Below, piece by piece: positions 42,812 to 51,314 of a stretch of DNA of 64,000 nt (positions are counted from its first letter, which is position 1; each line of letters opens with the position of its first letter). The position numbers and the translations under genes were made by a program. The stretch is from an uncultured Elusimicrobia bacterium (lineage in GTDB: Bacteria > Elusimicrobiota > Elusimicrobia > Elusimicrobiales > Elusimicrobiaceae), in contig CAMZGO010000002.1 of NCBI GenBank assembly GCA_947306425.1, forward strand, positions 1 to 64,000. The letters run 5' to 3'. Below the pieces are notes generated by a model. That model saw only the letters and a list, made by a program, of their open reading frames with translations. It was not told where the DNA came from and did no database searches.

Positions 42812-44874
42812 ATGCACTTTTGCAAATAGGAACAGAGCATTTACCTGCCCGTTTTTTAAGGCCTGCTTTAGAACAGCTTAAAGAAAATGCTATAAAAATA
42901 TTGGCTGAAAACCATCTAAAGTATAATAAATTAGAGACATACGGTACTTATAAGAAACTCGTACTTGAAATACAGGACTTAGCACCTTCAAGCGAAGATA
43001 TTAAAAAAGAAATTAAAGGCCCACCGGCTAAATTGTTAAAAGGTTCTGATGGAAAATTTACCCAACAGGCACTTGGCTTCGCTGCCAAAAACGATATTAA
43101 AGCCGAAAATTTAATTGTTAAAGAAACAGAAAAAGGACCATTTATTTTTGCCGATATAAAAATAAAAGGAATTAAAACTGAAAAACTTCTTATTACCATT
43201 TTCCCGGAACTTATTAAAAGTTTGAATTTCGCTAAAAATATGGTGTGGGAAGATTCCTGCCTCCGTTTCGCCCGCCCTATAAGAAGTATTATTGCCCTGT
43301 ATGGCAGCAAAATTATTAAATTTGAGATTGCAGGAGTAAAATCATCCAACAAAGCCTACGGCTTAAGTTCTTTCAAACAAACACCTATTGTAATTAAAAG
43401 CCCAGAACAATATAAAGATGCCTTAAAAAATCAAATACATCCTATACTTGTTGATATTGAAGAACGTAAGAAAGCACTTTTAAGAAGTATAGAAGGCTGC
43501 ACAAGAGCCTTAGGTTTTTCCGCTGATTTAGATGAAGATTTAATAAATGAAACTGTTAATTTTACAGAACATCCTATTGCTTTGGCAGGTGATATGTCTT
43601 TAAGTTTTATGAAACTGCCTAAAAAACTTCTGACAACTGTACTAAAAACACAAATCAAAATGTTCCCTGTTATTAATAAAAAAGGTGAATTGCAACCGCA
43701 TTTTATTGCAGTAAGGGATGGTGTTTCAGTCAATCAGGAAGAAGTAAAAACCGGTTTTAAAAATGTTATGACTGCGCGTTTAACAGATGCAGTTTTCTTT
43801 TTTGAAAACGATCTAAAACTAGGCCTTGATAATCTGCGCAAAAAACTAAAACATATCAATTTCATTGACGGCATGGGTACAATGGAAGATAAAACAAACC
43901 GTGTAAAAGATTTAACTGCATCTTTAGCCAAAATATTAAACTTTACAAATGTTGATACGGAAAATGCCCTAGAGGCTGCCTCTTATGCTTATGCGGATTT
44001 AGCAAGTTCAGTAGTATATGAATTTACGGATTTACAAGGGTATATGGGCGGTGTTTATGCTAAAAAGGAAGGGCGTTCCCCAAATGTAAGCACCGCGCTT
44101 GAGGAATTTTATTTACCTTTATCTGCTAATTCAGAATTACCAAAAACAGTAATAGGTGCTTTGGTAAGTTTGGCTGGTAAACTGGACACTTTAGCTGCTA
44201 ATTTCAAAGCAGGCCAAGTTCCAAGCGGAAGTCAAGACCCCTTTGCTTTGCGCAGGCAGGCAATGGGAGCAATTAGAATTATATTGGCAAATAATTGGCC
44301 TTTGAGTATAAATAAATTAGTGGAACTCTCCTCTAAAAATTTACCAGAAAATGATAATAATCATATCGCGGAATTGCCGGAGTTTTTGTGGCAACGCTTA
44401 CAAAATATTTTAGAAGAAAAACAAATTAAAGAAGATATAATCGCAGCGGTAAAGAACTTTGATATACCTCTAAATAAAGTACTTTCAAATGCAGAAATAC
44501 TAACTGAAAAATTAAAAAGTGAAACTTTACAAGCTGTAGCGGAAGCAGCAAAACGTGTTTCAAATATTTTAAAACAGGCACAACAAAATTTGCCGGATTT
44601 AAATACTTCTCTATTTAAAGAAAAGGAGGAAATTATCTTAAACAAAGCTGTTGATAATTTGCCTGCAAAAATAAATGATTTTGCAGTGGAACTAACAAAT
44701 CTTTCCTCTTTAAAACAACCGATTGAAGATTTTTTTGCTAAAATAATGGTAAATGCAAAGGAACAAGAAATAAAATTAAACCGCCTTGCTTTGCTTAAAA
44801 AAATAAAAGATATTTTATCAAAAACAGCAAATTTGGAAAAATTAAAAAAGAGAGGTCAAAATGAAAATAAATAA
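42808..44874 (+). CDS. glyS: Glycyl-tRNA synthetase beta subunit
   Basis: 688 residues, full length for GlyS. N-terminal LLQIGTEHLPARFLRPAL, IKGPPAKLL, ENDLKLGLDNLRKKL and the HD-like region GQVPSGSQDPFALRRQAMG are family hallmarks; the C-terminal part is an anticodon-binding-like helical domain. It is coupled to glyQ at the start, and its last 14 bases overlap a pilin gene, giving an unusual glyQ-glyS-pilin operon. Confidence 0.95.
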   Translation: MNALLQIGTEHLPARFLRPALEQLKENAIKILAENHLKYNKLETYGTYKKLVLEIQDLAPSSEDIKKEIKGPPAKLLKGSDGKFTQQALGFAAKNDIKAENLIVKETEKGPFIFADIKIKGIKTEKLLITIFPELIKSLNFAKNMVWEDSCLRFARPIRSIIALYGSKIIKFEIAGVKSSNKAYGLSSFKQTPIVIKSPEQYKDALKNQIHPILVDIEERKKALLRSIEGCTRALGFSADLDEDLINETVNFTEHPIALAGDMSLSFMKLPKKLLTTVLKTQIKMFPVINKKGELQPHFIAVRDGVSVNQEEVKTGFKNVMTARLTDAVFFFENDLKLGLDNLRKKLKHINFIDGMGTMEDKTNRVKDLTASLAKILNFTNVDTENALEAASYAYADLASSVVYEFTDLQGYMGGVYAKKEGRSPNVSTALEEFYLPLSANSELPKTVIGALVSLAGKLDTLAANFKAGQVPSGSQDPFALRRQAMGAIRIILANNWPLSINKLVELSSKNLPENDNNHIAELPEFLWQRLQNILEEKQIKEDIIAAVKNFDIPLNKVLSNAEILTEKLKSETLQAVAEAAKRVSNILKQAQQNLPDLNTSLFKEKEEIILNKAVDNLPAKINDFAVELTNLSSLKQPIEDFFAKIMVNAKEQEIKLNRLALLKKIKDILSKTANLEKLKKRGQNENK

Positions 44875-45337
44875 AAATGGTTTCACCTTAATGGAACTTT
44901 TAATAGTGGTAATTATTATCGCCGGTTTCGCGGCGGTTACCTATCCATCATATACAAGTTCTATAGAAAGAGCAAGAGTAAGTGAGGCAGTAACAATGCT
45001 TGGTACTATTCAGGCAGCCCAGGCCAAGCATTTCGTTAATTATGAAGAGTACGGAACAGTATTTCGTGATATAAACGATTTTGAACCTGCAATTGAAAAC
45101 TTTAATCCAAATCTGAAGTCATTTGATACAGAATATTTCACATATACATTAAACAATGACAATACTGCAACTGCAACACGTATAGGGGGAAATAAGGGAT
45201 ATAGTTTAACTGCGAATTATACCGAGGACTTTATCAGATGTAATGTTTTAAATAACAGCAAGGAAGGCGATAAAGTGTGTTCTTCCTTAACAGATCAAAA
45301 TAAGGTGGAATCAGGTTCTTACTATCCTATTTATTAA
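44861..45337 (+). CDS. Type IV pilin-like protein coupled to glyS
   Basis: 158 residues: leader MKINKNG, then FTLMELLIVVIIIAGFAAVT with Glu at mature position 5. The globular domain (SIERARVSEAVTMLGTIQAA, KGYSLTANY, CNVLNNSKEGDKVC) resembles PilE/PilA-type pilins more than the Cys-rich set here. GAGGTC lies inside glyS before the ATG and the genes overlap by 14 bases, so expression follows the synthetase, which suggests a constitutive major or core pilin. A terminator follows at 45355. Confidence 0.9.
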   Translation: MKINKNGFTLMELLIVVIIIAGFAAVTYPSYTSSIERARVSEAVTMLGTIQAAQAKHFVNYEEYGTVFRDINDFEPAIENFNPNLKSFDTEYFTYTLNNDNTATATRIGGNKGYSLTANYTEDFIRCNVLNNSKEGDKVCSSLTDQNKVESGSYYPIY

Positions 45338-45354
45338 AAACTTATAATTTAGTT

Positions 45355-45392
45355 AACCCCGAGAGATATTTATTTAACTTTCGGGGTTTTTT
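45355..45392 (+). terminator. Terminator of the glyQ-glyS-pilin operon
   Basis: AACCCCGA / TCGGGGTT stem with a ~20-base loop and TTTTTT. It overlaps the 3' end of the convergent minus-strand gene. Confidence 0.8.
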
Positions 45393-45934
45393 GATGTTCT
45401 TTTATTTTTGTTTACTATTTTGGATTTGGATTTAGAGTTTAAACGAAGTATCTCTATTTTACGCATTTCACTTAGTAATTGTTTCGCGTAAGTAAAAAGA
45501 GGATAGTAAGGATGTTCCCTGGAATGGACTTCATTATAGGTTAAAGTTTTATAAAAACGTCCTTTGTGTCCTAAAGCAAAAAAAGTAACAAAATTTAATT
45601 TCGGCGGTTGGTATAATTTTTTGTGACATTCCATATTATAAGTTAAATCCCCTGCTTCATTAAGTAAATTATTGATGATGTGTCTAAATATTTTACTATG
45701 TTCACCTATGATTGCCCCCATACCAGGTGCAGAATCTTTTTCATAGTAAAAACTACTATCGCCATCGGAATTAGCTGCAATAAATAAATTTTTAGGATGC
45801 CCGCAAGAATCACACATGTGAAATTCCACACCGGCGGCAATTATTTCATCAACACCAAAGGAATGTATGCCCGGTTTGTCAAAATTTTTTAAATTATGCC
45901 AAAACAAACGCTTTATTCTATATGGTTCTTTCAT
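45374..45934 (-). CDS. Protein of unknown function with a CxxC motif
   Basis: 186 residues, no signal peptide or membrane helix. A zinc-knuckle-like FHMCDSCGHPKNLF near residue 38, an aromatic-rich N-terminal half and a Lys/Ser-rich basic tail (SKSKSKIVNKNKRTSKN) that could contact nucleic acid. I recognise no family. It starts 3 bases after the 96-residue gene upstream without its own ribosome site, so the two form a coupled pair just before tRNA-Arg and the accessory island. Confidence 0.6.
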   Translation of the reverse strand: MKEPYRIKRLFWHNLKNFDKPGIHSFGVDEIIAAGVEFHMCDSCGHPKNLFIAANSDGDSSFYYEKDSAPGMGAIIGEHSKIFRHIINNLLNEAGDLTYNMECHKKLYQPPKLNFVTFFALGHKGRFYKTLTYNEVHSREHPYYPLFTYAKQLLSEMRKIEILRLNSKSKSKIVNKNKRTSKNPES

Positions 45935-45937
45935 AAT

Positions 45938-46228
45938 TTATTTCTTATTTGATTTTTTAGTTTTTATTTTTGATGTTAAAGCAAGTTGCGCAACACGAGA
46001 ACATGTTACTTTGCTGGGCTTGTAGGTTCCATTTTTAACTGCTTCGGAAGTACCCCAAAAAATCGAGGCAGGTATTTTTAACGGCTTTGATTTGCGTTTC
46101 CAATTAGGATCATTTCTATAATGGCGAACAAAAACAATATTACCCTTACTGTCAGGTTCACCGACAAAAGAATACGGGTCCTGATCTATTTCAAATTTAC
46201 CCGGTATTTCTAGTTCTGAAAATTTCAT
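45938..46228 (-). CDS. Small basic protein of unknown function
   Basis: 96 residues. An acidic N-terminal half (KFSELEIPGKFEIDQDPYSF) and a Lys-rich tail (TSKIKTKKSNKK); no domain recognised. AAGGGGG precedes the ATG. It forms a two-gene unit with 45374-45934. The gap 46229-46454 holds nothing but AT-rich sequence before tRNA-Arg. Confidence 0.55.
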   Translation of the reverse strand: MKFSELEIPGKFEIDQDPYSFVGEPDSKGNIVFVRHYRNDPNWKRKSKPLKIPASIFWGTSEAVKNGTYKPSKVTCSRVAQLALTSKIKTKKSNKK

Positions 46229-46454
46229 TATTTACCCCCTTGAAGAACAAAACTAATCTAATCTAATTTAATTATATCATAAAATGTTAATAATTGTCTA
46301 AATTTTTTATTAAATAAAAATTAACAGACATAAAATATTTCTTATTTTTGATGTAGTAAAGAATATTTTAATAGGAAATATAAAATTAAAAATGCCAATA
46401 ACATAAAAAATTTGATAAAATATATATGTTAGCCGATTAAGCTATAAAAATTTC

Positions 46455-46529
46455 GCGCCTATAGCTCAATGGATAGAGCACCAGCCTGCGGAGCTGGGGA
46501 TACAAGTTCGATTCCTGTTAGGCGCACCA
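46455..46529 (+). tRNA. tRNA-Arg (anticodon GCG), CCA encoded
   Basis: Acceptor GCGCCTA/TAGGCGC then ACCA, D stem GCTC/GAGC, anticodon stem CCAGC/GCTGG with loop CTGCGGA (GCG), T arm with one mismatch (ACAAG/CCTGT). It is the only tRNA in the window with an encoded CCA, and it marks the left edge of the accessory island. Confidence 0.92.
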
Positions 46530-46538
46530 TTCGACGGT

Positions 46539-46572
46539 AAGCCCATTCTCAGACGAGAATGGGCTTTTTTTT
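46539..46572 (+). terminator. tRNA-Arg terminator
   Basis: AAGCCCATTCTC / GAGAATGGGCTT, 12-bp stem and eight Ts. Confidence 0.9.
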
Positions 46573-46659
46573 ATACTTTCTCGACGACATTTTTGGCCTA
46601 TAAAAGACGTTAAAAGACAACAAAGACATTAAAAGACTATGAAAGACAATGGCAGAGTT

Positions 46660-46751
46660 TGGACACTATAACCTCTAGAACAACTGCGCTTTCTATAAAT
46701 CGAACTAGCCAAAATTATAGTGTCCATTTTACATACTTTTGGACACTATAA
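46660..46751 (+). repeat. Island repeat R1 (TGGACACTATAA family, complete)
   Basis: TGGACACTATAA (46660-46671), about 43 bases containing AACTGCGCTTTCTATAAATC, TTATAGTGTCCA (46715-46726), a 13-base spacer with ACATAC, and a second TGGACACTATAA (46740-46751). All 12-mers are perfect copies or inverses. It ends one base before the symporter stop codon. The preceding flank GAAAGACAATGGCAGAGT is nearly repeated before R3. Confidence 0.85.
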
Positions 46752-46752
46752 T

Positions 46753-48459
46753 TTAGTGTTTTGGTTGGTCCGTATTAACTTCTACCACATTTAAAGCATA
46801 ATCGCCCATTTTCTCAAAACTGTTTAAGATATCCACATACAGAGTGAGTCCGGCAGGGGAGATTTGATTCTTAGTAAAGTCGTTGGATGTTTTCTCTTCA
46901 CGCAGTTTATGTCGCATATCATTTAGTGCCTCTTCTTGCTCTCGGGCATACTCCAAAACTTTTACTTTATCCAACTCGGTGGTAGGCAAGATGGTGGAAC
47001 GCATATGTTTGATAATTTTACGCACTTGTTGTCCAATGATTTCCAATCGCTCGTAATCTTGTCTATTAAACGCTTTAATGTTATGGGCTTTGGTTAGCAG
47101 TTTAGCAATACGTTCCCCATGGTCGGCTATTTTTTCTAAATAGGTGGTTTGATCCAAGAGATGCATAATCTCGTTTACCATATCGCGCGAAAGTTGCTCG
47201 TGGGTCAAGTTCTTTAAAAACTCTGTGATTTTATATTCTAATATATCGCTCGCTTTTTCTTGCGCATATACGTCTTGTACAAGTTCTTCAAACAGCGCAT
47301 TGGAATCGGCTTTTAGTGCATGGAGTAATTTAGACGTAATAGAACTGGACATCCCTCCCATAACATCAATTTCTTTACGTGCCGCCCCAATAAATAGTTC
47401 TGGTGTAGTGGTAACACCTACTTTTAGATAGCGTAGTTCCGTTTGGTTTTGTTCGCTACGTTGGACAGGCAAGAGGAACAAAATCAGTTTTTCAAACGGT
47501 TTGATAAACACAAGCATCACGCTGGTGTTTATAACGTTAAACAGGGTATGAAAGGCGGCTAAATGGTAAGGGATGCTAGTTAAAAGAACTTCGGGACTAT
47601 TTCCTGTAGTTGCTCCGGGTACAAAGCAATCAATCAACCCCAAAAAAGGATGGAAAAATGCTACCGCCCACACTACCCCGAGTACGTTAAAAAGCATGTG
47701 CCCCAACGCAGCACGTTTAGCAATCCGCGGAGCACCGATAGCGGCAATATTGGCCGTAATGGTGGTACCAATGTTTTCGCCCAATACAAGGGCACAAGCG
47801 GTAGGATAATCAATCAGGCCCTTAGCGGCACAAGTAAGCGTAAGTGCCATAACCGCGCTGGAAGATTGGAGCAGAACCGTAAGCACTGTTCCTACGCCGA
47901 TTACACCTAACAAAGAAAAAAGTGTATCGGGACGGAATCTGACAATCCATTCCACCACAGCAGAGGAATTTTGCATATCGGGCAACGCCCCTTGGATGAG
48001 CGATAAACCCAAAAATAGCAACCCAAACCCTACCATGGCCTCTCCGATACGACGAGTCAAGGGCCATTTTTTAATAAATTGTGAGAAGAAGCCAATGCCG
48101 ATCATGGGCATAGCAAACGCAGAAATTTTCACCTTAAAGCCAAGGATACTAACCAACCAAGCCGTGGTAGTTGTACCAATGTTGGCCCCAAAGATAACCC
48201 CTAAAGATTGGGATAAACTAAGCAGTCCCGCGCTGGCAAACCCTACCACCATGACGGTGGTGGCTGAAGACGATTGAATAATTGAGGTAGCTAAAATACC
48301 GGACAGCGTTGCCGTAAAACGGTTGGTAGTGGCACAGGCGATAATCCGCCGCAAACGATCTCCGGCGGCTTTCTGCAATCCATCGCTCATCATTTTGATG
48401 CCCAACAGAAATACCCCTAAACCGCCAAGCAAATTAAATGTTAATACTAATATTTTCAT
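46753..48459 (-). CDS. Na+/phosphate symporter (NptA/YjbB-type) with C-terminal PhoU-like domain
   Basis: 568 residues. Two repeats of the Na/Pi cotransporter domain (~residues 5-310): GLGVFLLGIKMMSDGLQKAA, the QSSSATTVMVVGFA motif near residue 63 and its second copy QSSSAVMALTL near 205, and GANIGTT / GENIGTT after each. The last ~200 residues are helical and PhoU-like. It takes up phosphate with sodium, or exports it in some relatives. A palindromic terminator sits 12 bases upstream of the start, hinting at attenuation. Base composition is visibly richer in G+C than the core genes. Confidence 0.92.
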   Translation of the reverse strand: MKILVLTFNLLGGLGVFLLGIKMMSDGLQKAAGDRLRRIIACATTNRFTATLSGILATSIIQSSSATTVMVVGFASAGLLSLSQSLGVIFGANIGTTTTAWLVSILGFKVKISAFAMPMIGIGFFSQFIKKWPLTRRIGEAMVGFGLLFLGLSLIQGALPDMQNSSAVVEWIVRFRPDTLFSLLGVIGVGTVLTVLLQSSSAVMALTLTCAAKGLIDYPTACALVLGENIGTTITANIAAIGAPRIAKRAALGHMLFNVLGVVWAVAFFHPFLGLIDCFVPGATTGNSPEVLLTSIPYHLAAFHTLFNVINTSVMLVFIKPFEKLILFLLPVQRSEQNQTELRYLKVGVTTTPELFIGAARKEIDVMGGMSSSITSKLLHALKADSNALFEELVQDVYAQEKASDILEYKITEFLKNLTHEQLSRDMVNEIMHLLDQTTYLEKIADHGERIAKLLTKAHNIKAFNRQDYERLEIIGQQVRKIIKHMRSTILPTTELDKVKVLEYAREQEEALNDMRHKLREEKTSNDFTKNQISPAGLTLYVDILNSFEKMGDYALNVVEVNTDQPKH

Positions 48460-48470
48460 TCATTTTCTCC

Positions 48471-48499
48471 AAAAAAAAGGAGCACCAAATTGGTGCTCT
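48471..48499 (-). terminator. Terminator in the symporter leader
   Basis: Perfect palindrome GAGCACCAAATTGGTGCTC (48480-48498) followed on the minus strand by CTTTTTTTT (48471-48478), then the symporter ribosome site and ATG. With TATAAT at 48649-48654 as candidate -10, the leader would be ~150 nt and end in this attenuator. Confidence 0.6.
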
Positions 48500-48699
48500 C
48501 TGTTTTAAATACTACATAAATTGTTATCAATCAATATATCTTGCTGACGCGAACTACTATATATCCCTATGGAACAATCCCATATGATCTTTATTTTTGG
48601 AATTAAAACAAGGAATATATTATTTTTCAGCATATATCTTATATATGTATTATATCATTTTTATGATAATAGTATATGATCCTACTACTGGGCACTATT

Positions 48700-48791
48700 T
48701 GGATACTATAAAGTATAAAAGAACTGCGCTTTCTATAAATCGAACTAGCCAAAATTATAGTGTCCAAAAGTTATACATGTGGACACTATAT
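48700..48791 (+). repeat. Island repeat R2 (complete)
   Basis: TGGATACTATAA (48700-48711), core GAACTGCGCTTTCTATAAAT identical to R1, TTATAGTGTCCA (48755-48766), spacer with TTATACAT, TGGACACTATAT (48780-48791). Same orientation as R1. It lies in the 48460-48936 gap, which otherwise holds two terminators and no gene. Confidence 0.85.
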
Positions 48792-48875
48792 CTGCGTGAT
48801 TTTTCCGGTTACTAGGATACGATTTTTTGCGCTTTTATTGTGTCATGTGCGCTTTTTGGTCACAGTAGAAGTGAT

Positions 48876-48916
48876 AAAAAACCCCCAGTTAAAGTTGTGG
48901 TCTTTTACTAGGGGCT
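48876..48916 (-). terminator. Terminator of the oxygen-defence operon
   Basis: On the minus strand CCCCTAGTAAAAG pairs with CTTTAACTGGGGG, followed by TTTTTT, 20 bases after the hydrolase stop. Confidence 0.75.
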
Positions 48917-48936
48917 CGGGTATAAAGAAAACAAGT

Positions 48937-49683
48937 TTATAATTTCATAATCTTCTTTTGTTCCAAGTTCTCATACCCTTCGGGGCAATGCGTGGAACAA
49001 TAGACCGTAGGATTATTTTTACAGAACTCACGTACGCGGGTTAAGGTTTCGCGGGCTTTTTCTTTATCTTCAAATACAACGGAAAGTTCGTTTTCTTTTA
49101 AAGCCGCATCACAATAGGTCACATCCCCGTGGAACATGTAATACGTGCCGTTATCTTCCAAAATGCCCACCGTATTGCCTTTTGTATGGCCTTCCGCTTG
49201 TACCAATACCAAATGCTCCGTAATGCGTTGACTGTGTGGAAAGTTTTTGTAAGGCCCGTCAGTAAATTCCACACGCACCACGTTATCTCCGGTCAGTTTC
49301 ATGGCGTCGGCTTCTTTGGCGGCTATGTAGATTTTGGCATTGGGGAACATTCGTAGTTCGCCCGTATGGTCGGGGTGTTTGTGCGTAACAAAGATTTTAG
49401 TAACGTCTTCCGGTTTGTACCCAGTTTTCTCAAACACTTCCTTAAATGTGGCTACTTTATCCCCCATCCACAAAGCGGCATCTTCTTTTCTGGGAATGTC
49501 GGCCGTTTCGTTAGGTAAACCAGTATCTGCCAAAATTAGATCTTTGCCATCATCAATTAAAAAGTTTTGTAAACTGGAGCGATATCTCACGGCTTGGCAT
49601 TGTTCTTTGGGGCGGCTACCGCCGAAAGCAAATGCCTGGGTCATAAATCCGCCATCATAATATTTTAGTGCAATAATCTTCAT
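48937..49683 (-). CDS. MBL-fold metallo-hydrolase (N-acyl homoserine lactonase-like)
   Basis: 248 residues. The metal-binding motif THKHPDHTGEL near residue 101 is the HxHxDH signature; later ligands are in VQAEGHTKGN and FHGDVTYCD. The overall layout (DTGLPNE early, then EGHTKGN) is that of AHL-lactonase-type hydrolases, but the family is broad and substrates vary. It is the last gene of a four-gene minus-strand operon with HxlR, rubrerythrin and flavin reductase, which argues for a detoxification role rather than quorum quenching. The ATG has GGAGGAAG upstream. Confidence 0.85.
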   Translation of the reverse strand: MKIIALKYYDGGFMTQAFAFGGSRPKEQCQAVRYRSSLQNFLIDDGKDLILADTGLPNETADIPRKEDAALWMGDKVATFKEVFEKTGYKPEDVTKIFVTHKHPDHTGELRMFPNAKIYIAAKEADAMKLTGDNVVRVEFTDGPYKNFPHSQRITEHLVLVQAEGHTKGNTVGILEDNGTYYMFHGDVTYCDAALKENELSVVFEDKEKARETLTRVREFCKNNPTVYCSTHCPEGYENLEQKKIMKL

Positions 49684-49757
49684 ACTTCCTCCATTGAGTT
49701 ATTCAAATACTTAAATTTATATTTAATGCGGTATTCTCCATACTGAGACCGTGTCTA

Positions 49758-50282
49758 TTATCCGCAACATCCGCAAGAGGCGTAGGCATGTTCTTTATTT
49801 TGGATGACATCTATTACTTCGCCTACATACATGCGGTGGGCTTGATGTTCGGGCGCATAAAACTGTTTGGCAAGTTCTTGTGGAATGGACGATTTAACTA
49901 AATCTTGGGTATATAATTTCTTGCAGATAAAAGAAAGTTCTGCTTCTTTGTAATGCACCGCATTGTCTAAAAAGCACGGGGTGAGAGAAGTCCCTTTTAA
50001 TCTGTCTCCGTCTCTGCCGGAGCGACTGCCCATAAGACCCAGTTCCTTACGGTATTTGGCTGGGAAAAAATCCACCGTAAACAAATCATTTTTATTCATA
50101 AAGTCATACGTGTAGCGTAAGGGGTTTACATAAACGGTAATAACGGACTTATTCCATAGGGTTCCCATCGTTCCACAAGCAATGGTCATGGAGTTAAAAT
50201 CCTCTTTATTGCCGGCCGTAAGCAAGGCCCACTGGTGTAAAAATAATTCAAATATATTTGCGTTATAATGAGTTAGGTCCAT
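49758..50282 (-). CDS. Flavin reductase-like FMN-binding protein
   Basis: 174 residues of the flavin-reductase-like split-barrel family: LLTAGNKEDFNSMTIACGTMG-type start, then SVITVYVNPLRYTYDFM and LKGTSLTPCFLDNAV. These bind FMN and pass electrons from NAD(P)H or ferredoxin. It ends in a CGCCG cysteine cluster. The start is 2 bases after the rubrerythrin stop, so it could supply electrons to the rubredoxin domain of that protein. Confidence 0.85.
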   Translation of the reverse strand: MDLTHYNANIFELFLHQWALLTAGNKEDFNSMTIACGTMGTLWNKSVITVYVNPLRYTYDFMNKNDLFTVDFFPAKYRKELGLMGSRSGRDGDRLKGTSLTPCFLDNAVHYKEAELSFICKKLYTQDLVKSSIPQELAKQFYAPEHQAHRMYVGEVIDVIQNKEHAYASCGCCG

Positions 50283-50284
50283 AT

Positions 50285-50818
50285 TTATTCTCCTTTTAAT
50301 TTAAAAGCACTTTTGGGCATGGTGCAAACCGGGCAGGTGTAATTTTCAGGTTCGCTTTCCAAATCGCCCTCGTACTCGTAGCCGCACACAGAGCAGACAT
50401 AGCGTTTTTTATTGTTTTGTTTCACGGCTTGCGGGGCATATTTTTCTACGAGTTGGTGGGTTACCTGTGCGTGGTATTTGTGCTGGGCGGCGAACGTTTG
50501 AACGGTTTGTGCAATATCTTTGTGCCCGGCTTCCTCCAGTTGGCGGCTCAAATTCAAGATAGCTTTCTCGCCGTATTCTTCGGCTTTGGAAAGGCCTTTA
50601 ATAAACTGCCATAGAGCATGTGTCTCTTGCGGGTAGCGGTTGGATGCCGTAAAGTAGAAACTGGCTTGGTCGGCGTGTTGGTTGGCCAGTTCGGTAAATT
50701 GCATGGAAACATCTTCTAAACCGTGTGCTTTGGCAATGCGTGCTAACGTAAAGTACATCCCCGCGCCGGACAGTTCCGCTTGCGCTTGGCCTTGTAGTGT
50801 TTTTTTATAATCTTTCAT
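50285..50818 (-). CDS. Rubrerythrin family protein
   Basis: 177 residues: a ferritin-like four-helix domain with di-iron ligands ([19 protein letters not shown] near residue 10, [13 protein letters not shown]), and a C-terminal rubredoxin domain with [13 protein letters not shown] and YTCPVC near residues 142-167. Such proteins reduce hydrogen peroxide in anaerobes. Its ATG overlaps the HxlR stop, and flavin reductase follows by 2 bases. Composition is richer in G+C than the core genes. Confidence 0.92.
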   Translation of the reverse strand: MKDYKKTLQGQAQAELSGAGMYFTLARIAKAHGLEDVSMQFTELANQHADQASFYFTASNRYPQETHALWQFIKGLSKAEEYGEKAILNLSRQLEEAGHKDIAQTVQTFAAQHKYHAQVTHQLVEKYAPQAVKQNNKKRYVCSVCGYEYEGDLESEPENYTCPVCTMPKSAFKLKGE

Positions 50819-51192
50819 AAGTCTCCTTTCGTGTTTGATGAGCAGGTATCACAACCAGGTAATATATTTTCCTTCTTCATTTGCTTGACGGCCCACTTGC
50901 CCATTTCGGTAAGTACGGGCAAAATGGTTTTTCCTTCTGTGGAAAGCGTGTATTCTACGTGCGGGGGAACTTCATTATACTGCTTGCGGTAGATGATGCC
51001 GGATGCTTCTAACTCTTTTAGCGTTTTAGAGAGCATCATGTTGGTAATGGGGCCAAGTCCGCGTTTGATTTGCCCATAACGCACGGGGTGGCCGTTAGCT
51101 AAGATACATATAATAGGCAGTTTCCACTTGCCACCAAATACGCTGATTAAATACTTAATGGGGCATAGTTGCTGGGGGGATTTTTTAGTCAT
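50815..51192 (-). CDS. HxlR-family winged-helix transcriptional regulator
   Basis: 125 residues. Starts with the usual Cys ([20 protein letters not shown]), followed by winged-helix blocks [30 protein letters not shown] and [14 protein letters not shown]. HxlR proteins of this type often sense redox or electrophiles through the N-terminal Cys. The extra CDTCSS tail gives two more cysteines. It heads the operon and is divergent from glutathione peroxidase; inverted repeats at 51228-51261 are likely operators. Confidence 0.92.
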   Translation of the reverse strand: MTKKSPQQLCPIKYLISVFGGKWKLPIICILANGHPVRYGQIKRGLGPITNMMLSKTLKELEASGIIYRKQYNEVPPHVEYTLSTEGKTILPVLTEMGKWAVKQMKKENILPGCDTCSSNTKGDL

Positions 51193-51222
51193 AGGCAGTT
51201 TGTTTTTACCTTTCTTATGAAA

Positions 51223-51277
51223 ATTATAGTATTTAAAAAGATACTACTTGCATAATAAGTACTTATATTTATATAAT
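51223..51277. promoter_or_regulatory. Divergent promoter/operator region for HxlR operon and glutathione peroxidase
   Basis: Plus strand: TTGCAT (51248-51253), 18-bp spacer, TATAAT (51272-51277) for the peroxidase. Minus strand: TATAAT (51223-51228) for hxlR. Inverted repeats AGTAT-N8-ATACT (51228-51245) and TACTT-N7-AAGTA (51245-51261) overlap these boxes, as expected for repression and autoregulation by HxlR. Confidence 0.6.
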
Positions 51278-51314
51278 ACCATAAAGACAGCTAATTTGTA
51301 AATAGGGAGATACT

